Shown here piece by piece: positions 23,001 through 32,607 of a stretch of 64,000 nt of DNA. The stretch's first letter is position 1. The number at the start of each line of letters is the position of its first letter. Made by a program: the position numbers and the translations under genes. Source of the stretch: Buxus sempervirens. Taxonomy: Eukaryota > Streptophyta > Magnoliopsida > Buxales > Buxaceae. The notes beneath the pieces are model-generated. The model saw only the letters and a program-made list of their open reading frames with translations. It was not told the origin of the DNA and did not search any database. The stretch lies in the NCBI GenBank assembly GCA_947561395.2, contig OX387182.1, forward strand, positions 8,108,595 through 8,172,594, written 5' to 3'.

Positions 23001-23327
23001 CTTTGGTTCCAAAGGCCATAAAATTGGTCACTTCACAATTTTGCAGAATATTCTTCTCATGACACTTAAAAGATTTGAATTTTCATATAAAATGTCTTTT
23101 TTTTCGATTTTGGTCTCAAAATTGAGCCCAATGTCAAAGTCATATTCAACTTAATGAAATTCAATAGGAGATATGATTCATAAGTAAAAGGACCTTGCTG
23201 AAAACCTTTTTTTTTCTAGAAAAATGTTAAAGGGAAAAATCTTTTTTTTTTTTTTTTGAAGAGTCTTTATTAAAATAACTTCCTGAGAACAAGGCTCTTT
23301 AGGATCCTCAGGAAATGTGCATTCTTC
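20088..23327 (-). other. Element 2 3' non-coding region
   Basis: About 3.2 kb with several T-rich runs (near 21070, 21240, 22380, 22470, 23240). I see no pol motif and no clear array. Short phrases such as 'tgccccagt' recur and also occur in the Element 1 3' region, suggesting common ancestry. Confidence 0.65.
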
Positions 23328-25097
23328 TTATGCAGGTTTCTTTTCAGAGAACATGGGAGTTCGAAAACTGCCCCTGTTCTCAAAGGCAAAAATTGACTTT
23401 TCTCCCTTTTTCAGATACTTTCTTTCCCCTGATGAGTGAGGCAAGCCTTCTTGCTTATAACCAGGAGCATTTCTTTCAAGATAAACCCTGACTGTTGGAC
23501 CAATCGGAGTGATAAGCTGAGAAGGGTCAAATCTTCTTTCTCCAGAGAAAATTGCCCCTATTGCATTTGAGCTACCTGCCCCATTGTTATCGGTAGGTGG
23601 GATGGGAGTGACTGAATTGAATGATAAAGAGTTATTATCCAGAAAATCCTGAATTGCATGCTTTAGGGCCAAGCAACGATCTGTGGTATGCCCTGGAGTG
23701 CTCATATGATAATCACAGATTGCAGATGAATCATAATTCTTCCCTTTGCTTGCATGAGGATTTGGCAACCTCAAAGTCACATAACCCTTCTGAAGTAAGG
23801 TAGGCAAAAGTTCAGATGGTCTCATAGGCAGTTTAGAAAATTCCCTTCTCTTCCTTACTTCTGTTTCCTCCTTCACAGGCTGTGCAGAAGGGACATTAAT
23901 TTGAATAGGCAGCAAAGGAAATTGATAGGTTGGCTTGATAGGAGGTGGATGGGCATTGATTTGAAAGGGTTCCCTGGGAAGTTGTACCATATTCACTTCT
24001 GCTTCTCTCCTTTCTTCATTCTTTATTTTTCCCTTACCATTCTCCTTTTTCTATGTAGAGAAAGTGGTGGAAGCTTCCTGGTTCAACACTGCAGAGTAAT
24101 CAGCTATTTTCCCAGACTTGATCCCATCTTCAATTCTGTCTGCCACTTGCACTAGGGCAGCAAAGTTGGTGGTAGTTTGACCCACCAAGTGACTGTAAAA
24201 TGGTTGCCCCAATGTCATGATGAAAGTTGAAATCATTTCTGGTTCTCCCATGGGTGGCTTGACTTGTGCAGCCAACTCCCTCCACCTTTTGGCATATTGC
24301 CTTATGGTCTTATCATTTCTCTTTGTCATCCTCATCATGTCATACCTATCTGGTATAATCTCAGAGTTGAACCTGTATTGTGCCAAAAAGGAATCTGCTA
24401 AATTCTTCCACCTTCTTATTTTCCCATGATCCAAAGTGGTAAACCACTTCAAAGCAGCTCCAGTTAAACTCCTCTGGAAGAGTTGAATTAGTATGCCGTC
24501 ATCCCGGCCAAAATAGCATAAAGCCCCGCAGTATAACTTCAAATGGCTCATTGGGCAGCCAGTGCCATCATATTTATCAAAATCTGGGCATTTAAACTTG
24601 GCCGGTAGACATACATCGGGGTATAGGCACAGATCTTCAAAATTGGTGCCCCCAAAGTTATTCACCCCTTTTACCTCCCTTAGTTCATCTTGAATCATCT
24701 CCAGCCTGTGCATGAATTTTCTTTCTATTTCATCCCTCATCTTTTCTTTTTCATTCTCTTTCTCAGACTCAACCATCTCCTCCCTAATCAGTATAGGTTC
24801 AGGGGTAGGTTCAGAAATGGGTTCAGGAATAGGTTGAACCGGAGGTGGGATATTGATTGGAGGTGGAGGTGCTTGGTTCTGGGCTTGAACTTGTTGGGCC
24901 TGCACCAATAGTATGTTCTCTAGCATTCGGGCTAATCCTGCCACTTGTTCTTGGAGTAGGACAACATCTGGATGAGGAGCATCAGCTTCGTTTTCAATGG
25001 GATTCGTGGCGCGAGCTCTTGATCTGGTTACAGGAGCTATGATTGCAAGTGTATTAGTACCTGGCCACAAAATAAAGGAGAAAATATCAGTGCCCAA
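23328..25097 (-). CDS. gag: Gag polyprotein, Tat/Ogre type, with one in-frame TAG
   Basis: Two consecutive ORFs (25097-24051 and 23996-23328) are in the same frame, separated only by one TAG stop and 18 further codons. The first holds the Gag core: LCLYPDVCLPAKFKCPDF, DKYDGTGCPMSHLKLYC, FQRSLTGAALKWF, NLADSFLAQYRFN, YAKRWRELAAQVKPP. The second has FSKLPMRPSELLPTLLQKG and a Cys/His motif CDYHMSTPGHTTDRC, then a 90-residue tail. The N-terminus is Pro-rich. The true start may be shortly inside the ORF, near APVTRSRARA, because a splice-acceptor-like GGCCAG lies just before it. The stop could be decay or a readthrough site; the context TAG-AAA-AAG is not a classical plant readthrough signal. No protease follows. 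Confidence 0.85.
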
Positions 25098-25250
25098 TTA
25101 ATCTCATTCACATGCCTAGGAATGCCTATCTGCAAGCTGGTTGAACACGAGTTTGGATTTTTCCTTTATTTGATTCTTTTTTTTTTCTTTTTTTTTTTGA
25201 ATTGTTGGAATATTCTAGGGCTTCCAACAGGTCCCACAAAAAGAGAAAAA

Positions 25251-27210
25251 GATCTGAAATTCAAAGGCTTTCAGAGGCCCAAAGAAATTTTTGGAAAAGT
25301 CTGAAATTCAAAGGCTTTCAGAGGCCCAAGGATATTTTTGAAAAAAGTCTGAAATTCAAAGGCTTTCAGAGGCCCAAAGGATATGTGTCTATAATTCAGA
25401 GGCTTATAGACGACCCAAAGAATATGTGTCTATAATCCAGAGGCTTATAGACGGCCCAAAAAGGTTGTGTCTAAAATTCAGAGGCTTTTAGACGGCCCAA
25501 AGAAATGATTTGTCTAAAATTCAGAGGCTTTTAGATGACCCAAAGAAATGATTTGTCTAAAATTCAGAGGCTTTTAGACGGCCCAAAGGATATGTGTCTA
25601 TAATTCAGAGGCTTATAGATGGCCCAAAGAAACGATTTGTCTAAAATTCAGAGGCTTTTAGACGGCCCAAAAAAAATGATTGTCTAAAATTCAGAGGCTT
25701 TTAGACGGCCCAAAGAAATGATTGTCTAAAATTCAGAGGCTTTTAGAAGGCCCAAAAAGGTTATATGTCTATAATTCAGAGGCTTATAGACGGCCCAAAG
25801 AAATGATTGTCTAAAATTCAGAGGCTTTTAGACGGCCGAAAGAAATGATTGTCTAAAATTCAGAGGCTTTTAGACGGCCCAGGGATATTTTTGGAAAAGG
25901 TCTGAAATTAAAAGGCTTTCAGAGGCTCAGGGATATTTTGAGAAAAGATCTGAAATTCAAATGCTTTCAGAGGCCCGAGGATTTTTGATAAAAGTCTGAA
26001 ATTCAAAGGCTTTCAGAGGCCCAAAAGAAAAAGGTCTGAAATTCAAAGGCTTTCAGAGGCCCAAAAGATCTGAAATTCAAAGGCTTTCAGAGGCCCAAAA
26101 GAAAAAGGTCTGAAATTCAAAGGCTTTCAGAGGCCCAAGGATATTTTTGAAAACAGTCTGAAATTCAAAGGCTTTCAGAGGCCCAAAGGATATGTGTCTA
26201 TAATTCAGAGGCTTATAGACGGCCCAAAGAAATGATTGTCTAAAATTCAGAGGCTTTTAGATGGCCCAAAGAAATGATTGTCTAAAATTCAGAGGCTTTT
26301 AGATGCCCCGAAGGAGATGTGTCTATAATTTAGAGGCTTATAGACGGCCCAAAGGAGATGTGTCTATAATTCAGAAGCTTATAGACGGCCCAAAGAAATG
26401 ATTTGTCTAAAATTCAGAGGCTTTTAGACGGCCCAAAGGATATGTGTCTATAATTCAGAGGCTTATAGACGGCCCAAGGATATTTTTTGAGAAAAAAATC
26501 TGAAATTCAAAGGCTTTCAGAGGCCCAGAGATTTTTGAGAAAGGTCTGAAATTCAAAGGCTTTCAGAGGCCCAAAGAGTTTTTGAGAAAAAGTCTGAAAT
26601 TCAAAGGCTTTCAGAGGCCCAAAAGGAAAAGGTCTGAAATTCAAAGGCTTTCAGAGGCCCAAAGGATATGTGTCGATAATTCAGAGGCTTATAGACGGCC
26701 CAAAAAGGAGAAAGATCTGAAATTCAAAGGCTTTCAGAGGCCCAAAGGAAAAAGATCTGAAATTCAAAGGCTTTCAGAGGCCCAGGGATTTTTTGAAAAA
26801 GGTCTGAAATTCAAAGGCTTTCAGAGGCCCAAGGAGTTTTTTGAAAAAAGTCTGAAATTCAAAGGCTTTCAGAAGCCCAAGGAGTTTTTGAGAGAAAAGT
26901 CTGAAATTCAAAGGCTTTCAGAGGCCTAGAGGGATTTTTGAGAAAAAGTCTGAAATTCCAAGGCTTTCAGAGGCCCAAAGAGATTTTTGAGAAAGAGTCT
27001 GAAATTCAAAGGCTTTCAGAGGCCCAAAGGGTTTTGAAAAAGTCTGAAATTCAAAGGCTTTCAGAGGCCCAATGAGTTTTTGAGAAAAAGTCTGAAATTC
27101 AAAGGCTTTCAGATGCCCAAGGAGTTTTTGAAAAATCTGAAATTCAAAGGCTTTCAGAGGCCCATGAGTTTTTTGAAAAAGTCTGAAATTCAAAGGCTTT
27201 CAGAAGCCCA
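25251..27210. repeat. Element 2 leader array of about 50 hairpin units
   Basis: Units of roughly 35-42 bp share a 7-bp stem, a nine-base loop TTCARAGGC and a spacer containing GGCCCAAAG. Three stem classes are mixed along the array: TCTGAAA/TTTCAGA, TCTATAA/TTATAGA and TCTAAAA/TTTTAGA. Each is perfectly paired in most units. It lies between the primer site and gag, so it would be in the 5' leader of the genomic RNA. Short ORFs in the array follow the repeat and are not genes. Confidence 0.93.
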
Positions 27211-28700
27211 AGGAACCTTTCTCTCACATATTTTTTTTATTCAAAAGAATTTTTTTTGTTTTTTTTGAAGTATTTTATTCAAACTTGTTTCCCTTTATTA
27301 TTATTTGAAGGTTAAAAGAAGAATTTAGTGGGAAAAACTGATTAAAGTTGAATATTCCGAGAAAACCGTATACACAGTACGGTCCAGCCCTGCCTGTATT
27401 CAAATTACGAGCAAGCCGTGACCGTATGGAAAACACGGGCGAGCCTAGCCCGTATAACTAATACGGGCAAGCCCAGCCCGTGTACTAAATGCGGTTTTAC
27501 GGAACCCTGTTATATTTTTCCAGTTTTTACATGGTTTGATCACTTTAATTATTCATCCAAACATACGGTTACCCAGTGCAAAGCTTCTAAACTGTCCCAA
27601 AGTGGACCTTGGCCTTTTTGCTAAAACACATGCTTAGGAGGGCACACGTACCCTCTGGATTGACTCCATATTCTAGAATTTGGTACCCTTTTGTTGCCTC
27701 TTGTGTGTACATAGGGTAGGATTGATTCTAAACAGAGTTAGAGACTCTTCCTATGGGCTACACCATGCTTAAGAACAAACATATTTGGGACCAATTTTCT
27801 CCCCAACCAATGGGCACCCTGACACCCCTATGACATGAAAATAATGCAAAACAATAGGATTACCTTGTTACCTTATTTACCTTCAATATGGCATCTGAAT
27901 TATGCCCTGGTTTGTAAGCCATGCATACGGCCTTCCCACAATCATACAAACCCATATCCCCACGTAATTGTATACTTTAGCCAAAAACGTGTAACTCCAC
28001 CTTCAAGCGTAGGGGTTTTGGGTTTTGGCTTAATGGCAACTTAGCACTCAAGCCTAGTGATGATCAGAATCCCAGATCCACATTATCATCACATCATTAG
28101 CTCAAAGTTCTAAGGTAAATGTTTTCACTTTCGCTTTCTGAAGTATTGACCTCGTTGCGCCAAGCTACACACATTCGGGTTCAACTTCCTATAGGTTAAG
28201 GGTAGGCTGTGTAAAAAAATAAAATGTGCACAGTGCATTGTAAAAATAGGTTACATTCACAACGTCCCAAACCCTTGCCACTCTTTTCGCAGCCATGCAT
28301 AAACAAACCAAGGCATAATAGGAAAGCATATTTAAAATAAACAAGTAAATAAAGCAATCCTATAGCACCTAAAACATGCTCATAAAAAAATCATCTATCA
28401 TGCAAACATATGATCATGTTATACACCCAAAATCATCATGGAGATCATGCTGAAAATTAAAACATGCTATCATAAAAATATAGCAAGAAATAAGCATGGT
28501 TCAGCAAAACGGACCTCCCCTACGCATGTTTGTAGAAACAATCCTATAAATCCAAATTAAGCATGTTTCTACCCCCATGAATTCTTGAGCAATAATTTAG
28601 ATTTAAAACATACTCATCATGCTTAAGAACACAAAATAGCAAGCAAATTAAAAAATATCAAAAACATGAAATAAAACACCAAAAAGCTCAAATCCACAAG
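27211..28700 (-). other. Element 2 proximal leader with palindromes
   Basis: About 1.5 kb of leader without coding signals. At 27365-27500 there is a cluster of CCGTA/TACGG inverted repeats like those in the LTR U3, for example arms GCCCGTATAA...TAATACGGGC around 27450. Otherwise AT-rich sequence with nothing recognised. Confidence 0.6.
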
Positions 28701-28718
28701 TCCCCAGCAGAGTCGCCA
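28701..28718 (-). promoter_or_regulatory. Primer binding site, tRNA-Arg type
   Basis: TGGCGACTCTGCTGGGGA on the minus strand, close to the 5' LTR end. It differs from the Element 1 primer site at two positions. Confidence 0.88.
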
Positions 28719-28720
28719 GT

Positions 28721-30531
28721 TCTGAGACATGGAAAAAATCAATTTAATGATTTCCTAATCATCACACGGGATTATATAAAACAAAGAGTCGCCACCATTC
28801 AATTTAAGTGTGAATGGACACCAAAATATTAAATAAGCACAAAAGGCAATTTTTAGGGCAAAATATCCCTCCTAAAAAAAACAACCAGAGATGGGTAAGG
28901 GGATTAAGTTATGAACAGGGGAAGGTGTTAGGCACCCCTATTCATCCACACAAGGTGATTGCCAGGCATTGTTCATGTTTTACAAATAAAAAAGGCTTGC
29001 TATAAAAATCAGGAAAAATCTCAAAAAAGCAAAATTGTATGGTTTTTTCATATGAATAGTCTGATTGATCCAGAACTTTCAAACATGATCATACCATTCC
29101 TAGGGTTTCATGATCAAAATAAAATTGAGATAAAATCAAATAAAATCAATTTAAAGTGAAAACTCCAAAAATATGGCTTCAAGTCAAATTCTAGAAATCT
29201 AGAAAAATATGATTTTTATAAAATATTTCAAAATTGAACTTGAATAGTCCAGGAGATAGATAAAGCCCAAATTTCACATTAAATCTGAAAATCAAAACCA
29301 AAAATACCCTCATTGATGAAAAACACCAAAAGGGGAGAATTTAGACCGTAGGGTCTTCTCTCAAAAGTGAAAAACAATTTAAAAATCATCTCATGAAACC
29401 CTAGACATTATTTTCAGGCTTCTGGATTCAGATCTACCATATTGATCATGATAAATCCAAGATCCTAGCTTAAAATCACAAAACTCACGAAAACAGTGCT
29501 GTAGGTGCAAAAGTGGCAAAAATCCAAATTTTGGAAAATAGTGGGGATCTCATGCTATAGACATCATAGATTCATGTTATTCATTCAGATATATCATAAA
29601 AAGCATTAAAACATGATCAGGATATTCAAAATAGCCACATCTCACAAATTAGAGCACATGGGGGTCTACCCTACGGATCTACTTGTTCCCCTTTCCCCTA
29701 GTTCTCTCTTCACGTTTTACGGTTAGAGAGACTCTTGAGGTACTTAGAGATAGGTTTGGGTATACAAACACAATCAAAGGCCTTATTCTAGAAAAAAGAA
29801 AAAAACAGTTATGGGGTTCTATTCTAGGGATCCACCTGTTCTCCTTTCCCCTGGTTCTCTCTTCACGTTTTACGGCTAGAGAGACCCTTGAGGTACTTAG
29901 AGACAAGTTTAGGAATACAAAAACAGATATGACCTTATTCTACAGCAATAGAGATGATCCTATTACTTCTAGAATTGAAGACAGAAAATAAAAAGGGATA
30001 GGAGACTTACCTGGATTGAGCAGGCAGAGCAGCAAGGATTCCTTTCCTTCTCTTGGAGCTTTTGATTCTTCAAAATTTCGTGGCTCTTAGCTAGAGGAGA
30101 GACCCTCTATTTATAGGCAAGCACAGGGGTAAGGCTAGTCCAAAGGTTTGGCAAGATAGAGTTTCAGTTTGAGTTAAACACAAGATCATGCCAATCCTTT
30201 ATCCACAAGGATAAATGAGATAATTCGAACAGATAAATAAGAGAATTCGCTTATCCAAGAGAGATATTTGGGTGCAAATAAGGCTCAAAAATTAAAAAGG
30301 TAAAATTCGCACAAAGACCCCCGTGACCGTATATATATTACGGTCGCGCCCTGCCCGTATTATTAATACGGGCACGCCGTGACCGTATATCAACTGCAGA
30401 TATGACCAGTCCGTAAACAAAATACGGTCATGACCAGTTTGGCCAGATTTTACACTTTTTTGACTTGTTTCAAATCCCAATTAATATTTTCAATTATTTT
30501 CTCATTTTTAGTGCAATTTGGGGTGTCTACA
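28721..30531 (-). repeat. Element 2, 5' LTR
   Basis: Matches 18259-20070 at a constant offset of 10462, shifting by one after a deletion in an A-run. Its terminal bases read TCAGA where the other copy reads TCACA, one substitution. The palindrome cluster is at about 30324-30440. Confidence 0.92.
30107..30116 (-). promoter_or_regulatory. TATA box in Element 2 5' LTR
   Basis: CTATAAATAG on the minus strand. This is the likely promoter for Element 2 gag RNA. Confidence 0.75.
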
Positions 30532-30536
30532 ATTAT

Positions 30537-31393
30537 ATAACTAAAGCTGCATTTCTCTCAAACACTCAAAATTTACTTAACTTATATAAGCCCTTAGCTC
30601 CTATACTACATTTATGTTAGCAATAATAACAAGTTCAAACATATGAAAGGAAATATTAAGACAAAGTTGTAAAATTATCCAACATGTTCAAACATATATA
30701 ACACCAAATAAAAGCCTCTTTGCCAAGGCTGAATTGTACAAAAACAAACATATCTGCATCATAAACCACTTCTAACCATTGTAAATGCTTCCTTCTTGAG
30801 ATCTATGAGAAGAATTTGTCAAAGATATGCTTGAATGGAAACTTTTCAAGTGTTGTCTTTGCACTTTGTAGTCTGTACTATAATTTGAAATAGAGTTTGT
30901 AACCATTTCTTACACAAGTTTAATCCCAACATGTCACCTAAAAAAACATTGACTAATCTAACTATTTCAGAAGTGAAAGTAAATGAAGAATATTGAAAGC
31001 AAAATGTTTTATAGTTCATATATGTACCAACAGCAGACCACATGTATCCAACAACTTCCCCCATATGCGACTTATGATCTAGAAAACACACAGCTATCAG
31101 GGTATCATTGCCTTTCATCCCTTACCCAGAAAAAACCTTAAAAGTATTGACTGAAGCAAATAAATGCCTTCCATTGGGTGAATTCTAGATACTTATATTT
31201 TCACTTTTCTTCTTTGTTAGGATAGATGATTGCAGGAAATTGGACACATCAACAATTTGCAGCCTTTTCTTTTTCTTTTTGCAATGAGGGATGCACGTGT
31301 GCGTGCACATGCCAGGATTTTAGGTAAGCATAAAAGGGCCTAAGGAAAGGAGAATTAGAACACTGTAAAAAAATCATTTTTTCCTGGACTAAC
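30537..31393. other. MULE internal sequence, unassigned
   Basis: An AT-rich stretch between Element 2 and the Nudix exon. I see no exon of the Nudix family here and no transposase. One 90-residue minus-strand ORF (30846-31118) shows no motif I recognise. Confidence 0.5.
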
Positions 31394-31486
31394 CTCTGCA
31401 ATAATTTCAGCAGAAACTACCCCAGTTTCTTCCCGTAGTTCTCTGACAGCAGCATCTTTTGGTTCTTCACCATCTTCAATACCTCC
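31394..31486 (-). pseudogene. Captured Nudix hydrolase exon
   Basis: On the minus strand a 93-nt block with a splice acceptor (GCAAATGTAG|GGAGGT) and a donor (GCAGAG|GTTAGT) encodes 31 residues in phase 0. It contains a complete Nudix box of the form G-x5-E-x7-R-E-L-x-E-E-x-G-V, seen as GGIEDGEEPKDAAVRELREE followed by TGV. The sequence resembles plant NUDX25-type dinucleoside polyphosphate or RNA pyrophosphohydrolases, in which this segment follows a MPQ motif. I could not find the flanking family exons (the NVGVC strand or the WLTYDF strand) nearby, so this is a gene fragment. It lies inside the MULE in the same orientation as the transposase, as expected for transduplication. An alternative is a host gene remnant into which the MULE inserted, but the MULE terminal repeat lies outside it. 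Confidence 0.8.
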
Positions 31487-32027
31487 CTACATTTGCAAAT
31501 CAAAATATTCCAATAAAGCACAGTTATAATATATGTTTTCCCCTGGGGAAATTAAGAATTCAACTTTAGCCCTTTTTTTATGCAATTTTTGATAAAGTCA
31601 TATTACAATTAGAATACTTGGGAAAGAGCTTCATAATGCAAAATAGCTCAGTAAGAGCTGTTCTCTAGTCATTTTTTCATGCCATTGCTGAACAAACAAG
31701 ATGAAAATGAACTTAATCCGAAATAGCTTCACAATGCACATATCCAGTTAAATCTAAATCTAAATCATTAACCTTGCCAAAAGTTTATAATGACATTTCA
31801 AAAATGAAAAATTTTCAAGCAAATTTGTCAATAAAACAAACAAATGGAAATCCTTAAATTCTGGAATCAACCCACGAAGACATAAACAGTTCTCCAACAA
31901 CCCAATCCCCAAAACAAAAGACAGAAAAGAAGACGAAAAACAAAAATGTGGATGGTTTATATGATCGATCGTTTCCATGGTAAGAAGTAGATGGAAAAGA
32001 AGACGAAAAACAAATTTCATTGTTACC

Positions 32028-32211
32028 TGCGATGAGATGAGTCGTCGAAGAGCGCTTCCTGGAGTGAACCTCGCGGAGAGAGGACCAGAGAGAGAGCGAG
32101 CAAGCTTTCTGGAGTGAAAAACAGATAGAGAGAGAGAGGCTTCGTTCTGGATGGAGCGAACGCAATCTCCTTTGGTTTCTTCTCGAAGGGGATGCGAAGG
32201 AGAAGGAACAC
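32028..32211 (-). pseudogene. Possible first exon fragment upstream of the Nudix exon
   Basis: A minus-strand region with ATG codons at 32211 and 32165 ends in a good splice donor (ATCGCAG|GTAACA at about 32027). Upstream, 32215-32400 is rich in CCCTAATC-type repeats, as in plant 5' UTRs. It could be the captured 5' end of the Nudix gene or the MULE's own leader exon. The encoded Ser/Leu-rich residues resemble a transit peptide but match no family I know. Confidence 0.35.
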
Positions 32212-32434
32212 TAAGCGATTAGGGCATCAGGACATTCGATTAGGGATTTCGACTAGCGATCAAGACATTCGATTAGGGATTTCGATTAGCGATCAAAGCT
32301 TCCTGGCGATTAGGGATTTCGATTTCTCTCTTGGAGAAGGTTGAACAAATGAAGAAGGTGATCACTGATTAGGGCATTTCAATCTCTCGCTTGGAGAAAG
32401 GCAAACGAAGAGAAGAAAAGAGCGTTATAAACAA

Positions 32435-32607
32435 GGGTATTTTCGCCATTTTAGAAAAATCGCCAACGCCGTTTGCGACCAAAGTAACGGCAGGGGGTGT
32501 AACGGACGCTTTTCCAAACTACGGGGGTAGTAAGTGATCGCTTCTGAACCACAGGGGGTGTCCGTGACACTTTCCCAAACCTCGGGGGGTGTTAGTGTAA
32601 ATTTCCC
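32435..32607 (-). repeat. MULE right terminal inverted repeat
   Basis: On the minus strand it begins GGGAAATTTACACTAACACC and continues with CCCCCTGTGGTT, CCCCGTAGTTTGG and similar blocks, the type of terminal repeat common in plant MULEs. The matching left repeat is outside the window, so the inner limit is an estimate. Confidence 0.7.

Larger units (their letters stand above)
18259..30531 (-). mobile_element. Element 2: gag-only Tat/Ogre-type LTR retrotransposon
   Basis: Two LTRs of about 1.8 kb (18259-20070 and 28721-30531) flank a minus-strand interior with a tRNA-Arg-type primer site, a hairpin array, gag and a polypurine tract. The 5-bp target duplication ATTAT is present at 18254-18258 and 30532-30536. 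LTRs differ at about 15 substitutions and one indel, so it is older than Element 1. No pol domain was found. It inserted into the MULE. Its layout differs from Element 1: the tandem array is in the 5' leader, not the 3' region. Confidence 0.92.
14441..32607 (-). mobile_element. Mutator-like element (MULE), split by Element 2
   Basis: MULE sequence is present as 14441-18258 and 30532-32607, separated by Element 2, whose ATTAT duplication shows that the two parts were once contiguous. It contains a spliced transposase gene, a Nudix exon and, at the right, a terminal inverted repeat of roughly 170 bases ending ...GTAAATTTCCC. The left part is interrupted by Element 1 at 14440, so the left terminal repeat is outside the window. 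The right end sits inside an LTR (32608 onward). The expected 9-bp target duplication would be ttctttgta at 32608-32616, but its partner is not visible. Confidence 0.8.

Noticed and set aside
24690-25097. Plus-strand ORFs opposite gag in Element 2 and opposite the MULE transposase
   Set aside because: They are antisense shadows of conserved coding sequence and lack family motifs.
25251-27210. CRISPR-like array
   Set aside because: Repeats are short hairpins with similar, not unique, spacers, in a plant retrotransposon leader. No cas genes. Not CRISPR.
31394-31486. Functional Nudix hydrolase gene
   Set aside because: Only one 31-residue exon is present; the essential flanking strands of the fold are absent in the region.
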